Source of the DNA: Planktomarina sp.
GTDB taxonomy: Bacteria > Pseudomonadota > Alphaproteobacteria > Rhodobacterales > Rhodobacteraceae
DNA length: 40,145 bases
Assembly (NCBI GenBank): GCA_020630015.1
Contig: JAHDCF010000025.1
Coordinates: 1-40,145, forward strand
Direction of reading: 5' to 3'
Below, piece by piece: positions 8,083-16,498 of this stretch. A program made the position numbers and the translations under genes. Under the pieces are notes generated by a model. That model did no database searches. It saw nothing but the letters and a program-made list of their open reading frames with translations, and had not been told where the DNA came from. Each line of letters starts with the position of its first letter. Position 1 is the stretch's first letter.

Positions 8083-10856
8083 GAAAACAATCCCTGCGCA
8101 ACTTCCTGCGCAAGTTGCCCCAAGTTGACGGGTTTCGCAAACAATCCTTGAATGGAGGGCTTGTTCAGGCGCGGATCGGCCAATCTTCGTGCCAAAGCTG
8201 TCACAACAAAGATAGGAATTTGCATTCCCTGCCCCCGCAATTGTTCGATAACATCGCCCCCAGTCAAGCCAGGCATATCATAATCCGTAATCAAACAGTC
8301 CCAATCATCCGGATCATCCATCAACACTTCGATGGCCAGACTGGGATCATCCACGACGCTCACCTCAGCACCACAAGATTCAAGAAACGATACGATCACC
8401 CCTGCGACGGCCTGCTCATCATCCAAAACCAAAATTGTTTTACCGGTTAAATCCACCAATGCGGCGTCATCGCCATCTGCGAAATCGTTGTCTTCGATCC
8501 GGGGGAATGCAACGTGAAAGGCGGTTCCCTGCCCTTCTTGGGTATCAACGATGATAAACCCATCAAGCCGCTGCACAATCGCAGAAACCATGGCCAATCC
8601 AACACCAGTTCCGCGATTGCCTTTGGTGCTGAAGTAAGGTTCGAAGATTTTGTTCAAAACGTCCGCGGGAATGCCACCAGCAGTGTCTTCAACCACAACT
8701 TCAAAATATGATTGACCGGGTCGATTTTCACCGATGATCGGCTGTGTGTTTGAAGAAGGCTCAAAGGTTCGAAGGGCAACTTCGATCGTTCCTTTTGCCC
8801 CCTCGAAAGCATCGTTTGCATTTAGGATCAGATTCAAAATCACCAATGAAATATCCGCGTTCACACCTCGAATGTTCATTGGAAAGTCTGGTTTGTCGAA
8901 ACTTAGAGTGACATTTGATCCAAGGTTTGATGCGGCCAGCCCTTCCACCTCTGACAATATTGATCTGAGATCAAAAATCCCTGCGTCACCCGCATCAGCC
9001 CCAAGATCAAGCAACCTGTTCACCAATCTTGCTGCGGTGTTTCCCGCTTTCAGGATTCGGTTTGCATGTTGCCTTTGATCTTCCGTTGCGTCTGGTTCTG
9101 ATACGATCAAAGTGGCTGAACCCGAAATCGCTGACAGCACGTTATTAAAGTCATGTGCCACACCCGCAGCCAATTCAGAAATTGCTTCGCGACGGCGGGT
9201 ACTTTCGATCTGTGCATTCAAGGCCGCCATCCGCTGTCTGTTGCCCACGGCGGTTGTCACATCCCGAATAACCACAATGCTGCCGACTTTTTCTAAATCG
9301 GTTTGGGAAACCTCATGATATTGGCCTGCATCGCCCAAAGCCCTTTCAAAAATCCTGCCACGATCAGACATGCCAACTTCGGCTTTCAAGCGATCTTCGT
9401 TTTCTGGGGTTCTATAGAATCGCTGCCATTTTCGGCCTGTCAGTAAGAGTTCACTTTCAAATCCCAAAAGCTGGGCCATTTTCGAATTTGAATAAACAAC
9501 ACGCCCATCAAAATCGGTGATTCCGATACCATCACTCGCATTTTCCACGGCGGCGGCCCTTTGTTTCAGCAACCGTTCAGTATTTCGAAGGGCCGTGGTA
9601 TCTGTGGCAGAGATAACCGTGGCACCTTCCGAAGTTATCTGTGCGCGGAAAAGAACCTGCCGGCCGTCGGGCAAACCTGATCGAACCCCTTCCTTATATT
9701 CGGAAAGCTGATGAAAATCGGGTCTTCTCATCTGTTCCGAAATATTTTGAAACGACTTCGGCAGCCCCTCGATATAGGCCGACCAATTTTCATCAAACGA
9801 TGTTCCTACTCCCCATTTCGAAACAGGCGACGGGAACATGGTTCGGGTACTATCGTTACAAAACCCAATCGTTTTATCGGGCATTAGCATCAAAAAAGCA
9901 TCACGGGTGTGTTCCAACACCTCTTGCAGTCGCGCCTCTGCAATGCGTGTCTGTTCAATAGATTCCACTCGCTCGGTTGCATCGGTTTGCGTCGCCACCA
10001 GTTGTGCCAAGTTTCCATCGTGATCATAGACTGGAAACAAGGCCAGATCGTTCCAGAATTCTTCGCCATTTTTTCGTTTATTACGGATTAAAAATGTCCC
10101 GGCGGTTCGATCTTTAACTGCCGCGCGCAAACGCGATCTTTCCGGAGATTGAGGTGCCTCTGCCGACAAAAAACGGCAATTTTTGCCCAATACTTCCGAT
10201 GCAGAATACCCCGATAACGTTTCGAATGCTTGGTTCACATAAATGAGCGGCAAATCAGGTTGTGTTGCGTCGGCGATTGCAAAACCTGACGATGATCCGT
10301 CAATGACTGCTGCCAACCGATCATTTTGAATGCTCAATTCCAAATTGTTGGAAACCTGACCAAACAATCCAACCAATCGCTTCAAAAATCGAAGGTTTTT
10401 GTTTGAGAACTTTCCCGGCTGTGGATCAAAACACAAAAGCACGGTTTGTGCGTCCGAATTATCATTGGCCACAGCGAACAACAAACTGCGCTGGTCGGCA
10501 TAACGCTTTCGAAAATCTTCATCCAAGCCTTCAATTTTCGAAAGATCGATCACATTGCGCGATTTGCGAAAATAATCTGCGTTTTGAATATGAAACGACA
10601 GCTCATCTTCAAATGCTGTGCTGAAGGAAACAGAAAGCGTGCCGTCCGACAATTTCCCCAACGCAACCCGTTGTGCATCAAGGCTTTCCGCCGCCTTTTT
10701 AAGCGCATTTAGCAAGGCCCCCTTGGGATCGCCTGACTGTGTTGCGACCTCCAATATTTCAAGAAGGGCTTTGGTTTCCGCCAAAGCCTCTCTCTCTCGA
10801 TCACGAACGATTTCAAGTTCAATTAATGTTTCGCGAAGTCTTTCGTTTTGGGACAT
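8079..10856 (-). CDS. Hybrid sensor histidine kinase with LOV-type and PAS sensor domains
   Basis: 925 aa with no transmembrane segment, so cytoplasmic. A short coiled coil (1–40) and a GAF-like region (about 40–175) come first. A LOV-type PAS domain (about 180–298) and two further PAS-like regions (about 305–420 and 430–540) follow. The kinase part has a HisKA domain with H568 in AAGVAHDFNN, an ATPase domain with GTGVGLAM near 749, and a C-terminal receiver (about 806–925, D858). The LOV domain has GKNCRFL with C227, plus R244, N259, N269 and Q290 at the expected flavin-contacting positions; the last Q of the usual NCRFLQ is S. It starts 14 bases after the FIST gene, with GGAA upstream, and overlaps the regulator gene. 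A cytoplasmic multi-input phosphorelay is the likely role. Blue-light sensing is inferred from motifs. Confidence 0.88.
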   Translation of the reverse strand: MSQNERLRETLIELEIVRDREREALAETKALLEILEVATQSGDPKGALLNALKKAAESLDAQRVALGKLSDGTLSVSFSTAFEDELSFHIQNADYFRKSRNVIDLSKIEGLDEDFRKRYADQRSLLFAVANDNSDAQTVLLCFDPQPGKFSNKNLRFLKRLVGLFGQVSNNLELSIQNDRLAAVIDGSSSGFAIADATQPDLPLIYVNQAFETLSGYSASEVLGKNCRFLSAEAPQSPERSRLRAAVKDRTAGTFLIRNKRKNGEEFWNDLALFPVYDHDGNLAQLVATQTDATERVESIEQTRIAEARLQEVLEHTRDAFLMLMPDKTIGFCNDSTRTMFPSPVSKWGVGTSFDENWSAYIEGLPKSFQNISEQMRRPDFHQLSEYKEGVRSGLPDGRQVLFRAQITSEGATVISATDTTALRNTERLLKQRAAAVENASDGIGITDFDGRVVYSNSKMAQLLGFESELLLTGRKWQRFYRTPENEDRLKAEVGMSDRGRIFERALGDAGQYHEVSQTDLEKVGSIVVIRDVTTAVGNRQRMAALNAQIESTRRREAISELAAGVAHDFNNVLSAISGSATLIVSEPDATEDQRQHANRILKAGNTAARLVNRLLDLGADAGDAGIFDLRSILSEVEGLAASNLGSNVTLSFDKPDFPMNIRGVNADISLVILNLILNANDAFEGAKGTIEVALRTFEPSSNTQPIIGENRPGQSYFEVVVEDTAGGIPADVLNKIFEPYFSTKGNRGTGVGLAMVSAIVQRLDGFIIVDTQEGQGTAFHVAFPRIEDNDFADGDDAALVDLTGKTILVLDDEQAVAGVIVSFLESCGAEVSVVDDPSLAIEVLMDDPDDWDCLITDYDMPGLTGGDVIEQLRGQGMQIPIFVVTALARRLADPRLNKPSIQGLFAKPVNLGQLAQEVAQGLFS

Positions 10857-10870
10857 TCATTTTCCAAAGT

Positions 10871-12040
10871 TCAGTCACCTTTCGAAAAGATTACACAAGA
10901 AATCATTAAATTCCCATGCCTGTTCCCACCTGCGCGCATTGGGCCTTGTTCACCAAAAGTGAAAGCCCCCAAAAAGGGAGCGTTTTTCAACGCATCACTC
11001 ACACCGCCACTGATTTCATCAATGCGATCGGCCACGGACAACATGCATCCCCCACAATATATCATAAAGGCACCGGCAATATCTTCATCTTGAATCGCGG
11101 CATTTTGCTTGGCCATCTGCGCCACACGTCCCCCGCGCTCAACCAATGCATCGCGCGTCCCTGTCATCTGAACTATTTCTTCGCCTTCTGATAGTTCGGC
11201 AAAAAGATCGATGTTTCCATTTTCGTGCACGACACTTGGGTGCGCCAACAAATAAAATGGGATACCTCTGACCGTCGAAACTTGCCGCCCCAAGGGCCAC
11301 ATGGTTGCGTCCGATAAAATGCTCTTTTCACCGTCATCGTTTGGCTTAATAATTTCCCCACCATTCCACTTTGCATAAACATCTGCGGCAGGTTCACCAT
11401 CAATCTTGATCAAGCACCGACCATCGGTTTTTGTTACAATCCCTGAATGTTGGGTCGGCTCATACCCATTTTGATATGCAATCTCCACGGGGGTGGAACT
11501 GAACATCACCGTGACAACAAGCCCGGCATCAATCGCCTCCCCACCATCACTCACACGCCAACCACCGGCAACGGCTTCGTCTGCGGCACTTCCACCGATC
11601 ACGGGCACCGAGGGACCAACGGCATCTTCGATGCCCATCAAGACCTCTTCTTCTGCTCCAGGTGTGGCGGACAGAATGATCAAATCAGGTGCTTCGCCAA
11701 CACGTTGCGCGCGTTCTATTGCAGTTGTGACGGTATCAAATGTTGCTTTCCTTGGATTATCTCCAAATGGCATGGCATAGCTGCCATAATCACCCTCTGG
11801 ATCGGAAAAAACCATGCCAACAACGTCGGATGCGCCGGTATTCGACATGGCACCACGGCACGATGTTGCCACATGCAAATTACGTGTGGATTGCGAAAGG
11901 GACTTAATATCTGACGCGGAAACGACGCCTTCTTTGTGATGGACCATCACAACATCGCACAAACGGGTTTCACCATTCATTTCATCCAAAAGGGATTTCA
12001 AAGGGCCCCAATCCTGCCCTGATATTGTTTGAATACGCAT
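10871..12040 (-). CDS. FIST-domain sensory protein (NosP-like)
   Basis: 389 aa, soluble. The start is taken at ATG 12040 because GAGAGG lies just upstream; GTG 12046 would place it inside the ribosome site. The FIST N domain (about 25–215) contains ATSCRGAMS and PVIGGSAADE, and the FIST_C domain (about 220–370) ends in APFLGAFTFGEQGP. The length and the neighbouring hybrid kinase match NosP, a haem-binding nitric-oxide sensor encoded beside the kinase NahK in Pseudomonas, where it affects biofilm. Other FIST proteins are proposed to sense amino acids or other small ligands, so haem/NO binding is an inference. It is the first gene of the FIST–kinase–regulator operon. Confidence 0.82.
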   Translation of the reverse strand: MRIQTISGQDWGPLKSLLDEMNGETRLCDVVMVHHKEGVVSASDIKSLSQSTRNLHVATSCRGAMSNTGASDVVGMVFSDPEGDYGSYAMPFGDNPRKATFDTVTTAIERAQRVGEAPDLIILSATPGAEEEVLMGIEDAVGPSVPVIGGSAADEAVAGGWRVSDGGEAIDAGLVVTVMFSSTPVEIAYQNGYEPTQHSGIVTKTDGRCLIKIDGEPAADVYAKWNGGEIIKPNDDGEKSILSDATMWPLGRQVSTVRGIPFYLLAHPSVVHENGNIDLFAELSEGEEIVQMTGTRDALVERGGRVAQMAKQNAAIQDEDIAGAFMIYCGGCMLSVADRIDEISGGVSDALKNAPFLGAFTFGEQGPMRAGGNRHGNLMISCVIFSKGD

Positions 12041-12106
12041 GTTCACCTCTCACAGGTGGGCATACACGGTTCATTCGCAGACCGTTTGGGTCATGCGTAT
12101 AGAGAC

Positions 12107-12122
12107 CTATCCTAAAGTATAG
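12107..12122 (-). promoter_or_regulatory. Imperfect palindrome / -10 region upstream of the FIST operon
   Basis: On the minus strand this reads CTATACTTTAGGATAG, two CTAT(A/C)C half-sites facing each other across four bases, with an embedded TATACT. It lies 67 bases before the FIST start, much as the near-identical motif lies about 73 bases before alg44. It may be the operator of the LuxR-type regulator in this operon (inference). No convincing -35 is seen. Confidence 0.4.
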
Positions 12123-12124
12123 TC

Positions 12125-12541
12125 TTAGTCTTCGCCATAAGCGGAAGAGATCATGTGGCTGGACAACGTTGTATAGGTTTCAAGCCATGCATTCTTTTCG
12201 GCCTCAGTGAAATCGCTGCCCAAAAGCTCTGACAAAGTCATGATGAGGGCTTCACCGACCGGCGCATATTGATCCGCTGACACACCATATGAAACGTGAC
12301 GTGTTGCCAAGTCCGAAGCAGCTGACAGCAACCCATCGGGGTCATCCAAACTGTCAACGATAAAAGACAACGTATCAACCAACTTACGGCCTTGTTCATC
12401 AATATCATTTTTGAACAAAGGTTCGAGATCGGGCCGCAATTGAAACAATTTGCGATAAAACATCATCGCCACCATTTCACGGCTGGCCATTGCTTTGGCC
12501 CAGGACATCCGGATCAAATCTGCAGAATTTTCTTGGGTCAT
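12125..12541 (-). CDS. Single-domain globin (flavohaemoglobin-like haem domain)
   Basis: 138 aa, one globin fold without the FAD/NAD reductase module of flavohaemoglobin. Haem-pocket residues match the Hmp pattern: Y29 in MFYRKLF (B10 position), Q50 in DEQGRKL (E7) and proximal H82 in RHVSYGV (F8). This set is typical of globins that bind O2 and detoxify or sense NO. The ATG at 12541 is chosen because upstream in-frame codons run into the tRNA-Phe gene. AAAGG is upstream at a loose spacing. It lies 84 bases before the FIST gene in the same direction, which suggests a shared NO/O2 theme. No partner reductase is encoded nearby. Confidence 0.85.
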   Translation of the reverse strand: MTQENSADLIRMSWAKAMASREMVAMMFYRKLFQLRPDLEPLFKNDIDEQGRKLVDTLSFIVDSLDDPDGLLSAASDLATRHVSYGVSADQYAPVGEALIMTLSELLGSDFTEAEKNAWLETYTTLSSHMISSAYGED

Positions 12542-12580
12542 ATCTCGTTGCCTTTCGACGTCACTTTCACCTTTGGAAAG

Positions 12581-12656
12581 TGGTGCCCGGGGGCGGATTT
12601 GAACCACCGACACGAGGATTTTCAGTCCACTGCTCTACCCCTGAGCTACCCGGGCA
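12581..12656 (-). tRNA. tRNA-Phe (GAA)
   Basis: A complete 76-base cloverleaf on the minus strand. The acceptor TGCCCGG pairs with CCGGGCA, the D arm contains AGCTCAGGGGTAGAGC, and the anticodon loop is CTGAAAA (GAA). The TΨC loop is TTCAAAT, and a 3' CCA is encoded. Confidence 0.96.
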
Positions 12657-12770
12657 CGGGTGCGGTTCACCGCAGGTGGGGGTCGTGTAGGACATGGGTT
12701 CGCGACTGTCTAGTGGTGAATGACAAAAATCTGATCTCTGGCTTTGCACCGTTCAATTTCCTTCGCAAAT

Positions 12771-12798
12771 TTGTCACGCAATCAGACTGTGCTACCAT
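12771..12798 (+). promoter_or_regulatory. Putative promoter of the cytochrome b561–Rieske operon
   Basis: TTGTCA (12771–12776) and TACCAT (12793–12798) are spaced by 16 bases, about 35 bases before the b561 start codon. The rest of 12657–12833 shows no other feature. Confidence 0.4.
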
Positions 12799-12833
12799 TT
12801 ATTAAATACAAGAATCTCAAAAGCTGAACTCAA

Positions 12834-13364
12834 ATGCCCGATCCTACGAAAACCCGATACTCGCATATCCAAATCGCACTTCACTGGCTTACTGCTTTGC
12901 TTGTTTTGCTGATGCTTGTTTTGGGCATGGCGTACAGCGCAGAGGTTTTAGGCGCGTCAGGCATTCGGGCCCATCAAGTATTTGGGCAAATTCTAATCGT
13001 TGTTGTATGCGTTCGCTTTGTTCTCAGCTTTCGATCCAAACCTGTGAAGAATGTCTCCCACTTGGCGATTGAAAGAATTACGGCAAGCGCCATCCATTGG
13101 CTTTTGTATTTGACACTTTTTGTCTATCTTTTCACGGGATATGTGGCGGCATCAGGTTTGCGCGCGCCAATGTTGGCCCTGCCTGTTCCCGCCGATTTTG
13201 CCTACAGCGAGTTTGCTGAAACCCTTTTGGATGTTCACTTTTTGATGAAGTGGGTGTTGCTTTCGCTTTTTGCGTTGCACATCGCAGGGGTTTTAAAGCA
13301 CCATTTTTGGGACAAAGACAGAACTTTTTTCAACATGTGGTTTTCATCAACGAAAGGTGACTAG
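12834..13364 (+). CDS. Cytochrome b561 family protein
   Basis: 176 aa with four transmembrane helices (about 15–35, 45–65, 85–107 and 133–155). Histidines that can hold two b haems are H17 (ALHW, helix 1), H47 (RAHQ, helix 2), H135 (DVHF) and H149 (ALHIAGV). This is the bacterial CybB-like type, which passes electrons between membrane quinol and a periplasmic partner. The next gene, a predicted exported Rieske-like protein, starts two bases after its stop, so the two probably form one redox unit. The ribosome site is weak. The electron donor or acceptor cannot be told from the sequence. Confidence 0.88.
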   Translation: MPDPTKTRYSHIQIALHWLTALLVLLMLVLGMAYSAEVLGASGIRAHQVFGQILIVVVCVRFVLSFRSKPVKNVSHLAIERITASAIHWLLYLTLFVYLFTGYVAASGLRAPMLALPVPADFAYSEFAETLLDVHFLMKWVLLSLFALHIAGVLKHHFWDKDRTFFNMWFSSTKGD

Positions 13365-13366
13365 AT

Positions 13367-13954
13367 ATGCAAAAACTGACCAGACGACACGTTCTCGTGA
13401 CATTGTCAGGGGCCAGTGTCGCGCTGTGCCCAGCGATTTTGAATGCTCATGATGGCGAAGAATTTAGCTGGGGGGATGGGGTAAACACCAGCATCCCACC
13501 GGTGCCTGACCGCATATTGGCATTAGAAACACCGACGTCACCTGTCGATGTCACAGACCTAAAACCGGGCGATGTTGCCGTGGTGTCACGTCCAACAGTT
13601 CTGCCAGAATATGGGCGCATGAACCAAATTCAATATGTTGCCGTTTTAAGACGTACGGATGCACAGATCCAAGCGGCAAAAGGCAATGACCAATCCGATA
13701 CAATATTTGATCCTCGATACTTGGTGGTGAACCTTGTGTGCCCGCATCGCGGGTTCGCTGTTGGTGTCACGGGGCGGGCTGACCGGCCGTTCGCATGCAC
13801 AAAAGAAGGTGACCGGCACCACAGTATTTTTGATGCGTCCGGTTTTGGCGTTCACGGAAAATCAAAAGGGGAATACATGAGCGTTCCCGACTATGATTTG
13901 ATGATCGAAGCGTCGGGAGACGCCGTAACAAAAGCCGTGTTAACTTTGGCATAA
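13367..13954 (+). CDS. Exported Rieske-like [2Fe-2S] protein with atypical cluster motif
   Basis: 195 aa. An N-terminal TRRHVLVTLSG stretch and hydrophobic segment to about residue 27 look like a Tat-type signal. The first cluster pair is C125-P-H127, and C144 follows after 16 residues as in Rieske proteins. Its histidine partner is then at H151 or H152 (C-x6/7-H), not the usual C-x2-H, so the second loop has about four extra residues. HHSIFD still resembles the canonical HGSxFD. It is probably the periplasmic electron-transfer partner of the cytochrome b561 directly upstream (AAAGG ribosome site). If the cluster is not formed, it would be a Rieske fold without iron. Confidence 0.72.
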   Translation: MQKLTRRHVLVTLSGASVALCPAILNAHDGEEFSWGDGVNTSIPPVPDRILALETPTSPVDVTDLKPGDVAVVSRPTVLPEYGRMNQIQYVAVLRRTDAQIQAAKGNDQSDTIFDPRYLVVNLVCPHRGFAVGVTGRADRPFACTKEGDRHHSIFDASGFGVHGKSKGEYMSVPDYDLMIEASGDAVTKAVLTLA

Positions 13955-13963
13955 GTACATTTT

Positions 13964-14134
13964 CTAGTGGCGGGTCGGGTCTGTCTCTTCTTCAGACTCA
14001 CTCGCCACCTCTTCGTCCCCTGCCAAGGTATATGTTCCGTCGAACCAACGTCCCAAATCGATATCGGCGCAACGTTTAGAACAAAATGGTCTATACTTTT
14101 GATCCATTTCTTTTTGGCAAATCGGACAGGCCAT
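13964..14134 (-). CDS. yacG: YacG, zinc-binding DNA gyrase inhibitor family
   Basis: 56 aa. The two knuckles of the YacG zinc ribbon are present: C3-P-I-C6 and C18-SKR-C22. They are followed by DIDLGRWFDGTY, matching the family's DLgrWa.e.Y region, and an acidic tail. The ATG shares one base with the stop of the RNase G gene (TGATG), so it is translationally coupled. It is the last gene of the murA–infA–rng run, converging on the Rieske gene ten bases away, with no hairpin terminator visible between them. Confidence 0.9.
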   Translation of the reverse strand: MACPICQKEMDQKYRPFCSKRCADIDLGRWFDGTYTLAGDEEVASESEEETDPTRH

Positions 14135-15153
14135 CAAAACACCTCAGCCGTGGGCACCCGTTCCCGTTTCCGCTTGAGCTCGGCGTGACCAAGGGGTGTC
14201 CATCCCACAAACTCTGTTGCGACGGGGCATTTACGGCACGCCGCTTTAAGGGCGGTTTCCACAGGTTTGCGATCACGCTTTGTCAGTGGGGCAAAATCAA
14301 CGGTAATTTGACCGGCCAGACCACGCAGGCGCAATTGCCGCGGAAGATCAGCCGCCGCCGCAAGATTTGCCTTTAACGCCGCGGCCGGTGATGCATCTGA
14401 CCCCGTATTGACATCAACAGCCACCAAAGCGCGGGTTGCTTCGATAAACATTGATCCCGATGAAAGATGTGCCAGATCACCCGTGGATTGCTCCAAGGCG
14501 TCCAAGGCGCCAGACGCCTCTAAATCTGCTGGATCGGTCAGGACATCTGTAACATCAGCCCATTCTCGCCATGCCAAGGTATGTGGGCTGTCACCTTCCA
14601 ACAAAACGACAGGATCTTTTCCGTCCTCAGATGAAATGGCATCAGCAAGCGACCGCATTGCGGCTATATCTTCGGCAACGTCATCTGCAGATTGCCCGGC
14701 GGCACTACTGCGGATGATCAACCCCATATCAGATCCATCCATCCCATCGCGCGCCAACAGATCCAGCTGATCGCGCGTGGCATCATCCCGAATTTGCCGG
14801 GAAATGTTCAGACCCGGCGAATCTGGCGTCACAATTGCATATCTGCTTTTAAACAAAATACGTTGGGTTACCGGAATTGCTTTGCCCCTTTCGGCCAACC
14901 CCGACACCTGCACAGTGATGGTTTGGCCTTGTGACAGGTTCGACGCTTTGCGCAAAAATCCAGTTCCCCCCGGAATTTTCAGCATCGCACCGCCAATCCC
15001 CTTTATCGGGCGATCCACAACCGCGCGCAGGATGCTGCCCACAGGCAGAATGTCTGCACTTTCGACAAAGACATCATCAATCTTGCCATCCACCATAAGA
15101 ACGGCAACTTGCGCGTCGCCCAGATGGCCCAAAATGGCTTGGCGCCCTTTCAT
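14134..15153 (-). CDS. rng: Short ribonuclease E/G family protein
   Basis: 339 aa from ATG 15153, preceded by GGGGGG. It has an S1-like region (about 35–100), then the RNase H/DNase I-like catalytic part. The metal-binding aspartates are D247 (VAVDVNTG) and D286 (ITVDF), at the places of D303 and D346 of E. coli RNase E. It is shorter than typical RNase G (roughly 480 residues) and lacks the CPxCxGxG zinc link; only CRKC near 306–309 is seen. It overlaps maf by four bases (ATGA) and yacG by one. Endoribonuclease activity on rRNA or mRNA is likely but not certain for this compact form. Confidence 0.85.
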   Translation of the reverse strand: MKGRQAILGHLGDAQVAVLMVDGKIDDVFVESADILPVGSILRAVVDRPIKGIGGAMLKIPGGTGFLRKASNLSQGQTITVQVSGLAERGKAIPVTQRILFKSRYAIVTPDSPGLNISRQIRDDATRDQLDLLARDGMDGSDMGLIIRSSAAGQSADDVAEDIAAMRSLADAISSEDGKDPVVLLEGDSPHTLAWREWADVTDVLTDPADLEASGALDALEQSTGDLAHLSSGSMFIEATRALVAVDVNTGSDASPAAALKANLAAAADLPRQLRLRGLAGQITVDFAPLTKRDRKPVETALKAACRKCPVATEFVGWTPLGHAELKRKRERVPTAEVF

Positions 15154-15719
15154 GATGCCCCCCAAACAGACAGTCCCGCCGAAGACAAAAGATTGGCAGT
15201 TTCCGCCAATGGAAGGCCCATTATCGCGGGATAAGATCCGCTAATCCAAGGGATGAACGCACCCGCTGGGCCTTGAATACCATATCCGCCAGCTTTGCCT
15301 TGCCAATCTTTGGTGGCAATATATCCGTCAAGCTCGGCGGCTGACAGGCGTTTCATTTTAACTTTTGAAACAACATCTCGCTGGTACATTTGATCCGGTG
15401 TTTTCACGACAACCGCAGTGATCACAGAATGCCTTCGTCCCGATAAATGCGACAAAAACTGGCGCGCTTCTTCTTCATCACTGGGTTTGCCCATGATCCG
15501 TCTGCCCAAAGCCACCGTTGTATCAGCGCATAAAATCACTTCGCCTGCCCCAACCTTTAGGGCCTCAGCTTTGGATTTCGCGATGCGGCGGCAATATGCG
15601 CGCGGAAGCTCACCCCGCTGGGGCGTTTCATCAATATCAGGGCTACGAATTTGGTCTGGTTCCAAACCCAAAACCGCCAGCAATTCCCGGCGGCGCGGAC
15701 TGCCAGAGCCCAAGATCAA
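15150..15719 (-). CDS. maf: Maf-family nucleotide pyrophosphatase
   Basis: 189 aa. The N terminus [13 protein letters not shown] is the Maf phosphate-binding motif. DETPQRGE, the catalytic ADTTV and [10 protein letters not shown] follow, as in the dTTP/UTP or methylated-nucleotide pyrophosphatases. The start appears to be TTG at 15719, because the frame above has no ATG or GTG before it runs into infA. The infA stop lies only a few bases upstream. It overlaps the following RNase G gene. Confidence 0.88.
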   Translation of the reverse strand: MILGSGSPRRRELLAVLGLEPDQIRSPDIDETPQRGELPRAYCRRIAKSKAEALKVGAGEVILCADTTVALGRRIMGKPSDEEEARQFLSHLSGRRHSVITAVVVKTPDQMYQRDVVSKVKMKRLSAAELDGYIATKDWQGKAGGYGIQGPAGAFIPWISGSYPAIMGLPLAETANLLSSAGLSVWGAS

Positions 15720-15723
15720 CCGT

Positions 15724-15942
15724 TTACTTGAAACGGTAATTGATCCGACCCTTCGTCAGGTCATATGGGGTCATTGCAACTTGCACTTTATCGCCTGTCA
15801 GAACACGGATGCGGTTTTTGCGCATCTTGCCTGCCATTGTTGCGACGATCTCATGGCCGTTTTCCAGCTCGACCCGAAATGTCGCATTTGGCAAGAGTTC
15901 CTTCACGACGCCCGGAAATTCGAGTGGTTCTTCCTTAGCCAT
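15724..15942 (-). CDS. infA: Translation initiation factor IF-1
   Basis: 72 aa, the standard length, an S1/OB-fold protein binding the 30S A site. It starts [11 protein letters not shown] and contains [27 protein letters not shown] and LTKGRINYR, all hallmark IF-1 stretches. AAGGAGAG precedes the ATG at good spacing. A gap of 89 bases to the upstream phosphatase gene may hold its own promoter, though no clear hexamers are seen. Confidence 0.97.
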   Translation of the reverse strand: MAKEEPLEFPGVVKELLPNATFRVELENGHEIVATMAGKMRKNRIRVLTGDKVQVAMTPYDLTKGRINYRFK

Positions 15943-16031
15943 GGTCTCTCCTTACTTAACTGCCCGATGGTGGGCGCGCTCTACATGCGGTGGGACTTAA
16001 GGTTTTTCAAGGGAAATCAACCAGAATATGG

Positions 16032-16493
16032 TTAGTTTGCAATGATTGGTGGCCCAAAACGTTCAATTAATCGGTTTGAGATTTGATCACGGGCCTGTCG
16101 ATAGGCATCCATCTTCTCTTCTCGACGATCACCAAGTGCAGTTGGATCCACGATTGGCCAATATTCCACGGACAACGAATAATACTTCGTCAATTCCAAA
16201 ACACGCTTTTGGCTAGTTGGTGATAAGGCCACAACCATGTCAAACGACGCAATTTCTTCGCCGCCTTCTTCCATTTCATCAAAGCTGCGCGTTTGGTGGC
16301 GTGACAGCTCTATACCCAATTCTTTGCACACAGCGATGGAAAACCCATCGATATCAAGATCCCCCACCACACCCGCCGATTGAACATAGGCTTGGGTACC
16401 ATAATATTTTTTCATTAGGCCTTCGGCCATGGGCGATCTGACGGCATTATGGTCACAGCAAAAGAGAATAGATTGTGGAAGCTCTTTTGCCAT
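16032..16493 (-). CDS. Low-molecular-weight protein tyrosine phosphatase / ArsC-like
   Basis: 153 aa from ATG 16493, five bases after the UPF0262 stop. The P-loop near the N terminus is CDHNAVRS (C-x5-R-S), with a preceding C. The general acid is expected in WPIVDP near residue 117. This is the LMW-PTP fold shared by tyrosine phosphatases and thioredoxin-coupled arsenate reductases; no clear extra cysteine pair for arsenate reduction is visible, so phosphatase is favoured. The position between UPF0262 and infA is the Rhodobacterales gene order. Confidence 0.82.
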   Translation of the reverse strand: MAKELPQSILFCCDHNAVRSPMAEGLMKKYYGTQAYVQSAGVVGDLDIDGFSIAVCKELGIELSRHQTRSFDEMEEGGEEIASFDMVVALSPTSQKRVLELTKYYSLSVEYWPIVDPTALGDRREEKMDAYRQARDQISNRLIERFGPPIIAN

Positions 16494-16498
16494 TCCCC

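Noticed and set aside
11447-11914. A 155-codon open frame antisense to the FIST gene
   Set aside because: Composition is unlike the neighbours (rich in H, C, N, T), with no ribosome site; the opposite strand carries a clear FIST protein.
12567-12749. Open frame encoding a RVGGSNPPPGTTF-like peptide
   Set aside because: It is the translated tRNA-Phe gene, a common artefact; the same holds for the RVRFPPPAP frame over tRNA-Gly near 40100.
14091-14098. A further CTATACTT like that in the alg44 and FIST leaders
   Set aside because: It lies inside the yacG coding sequence and lacks the GGATA half, so it was treated as chance.
15418-16035. A 205-codon plus-strand frame across maf and infA
   Set aside because: It is antisense to two unmistakable conserved genes and has no recognisable domain.
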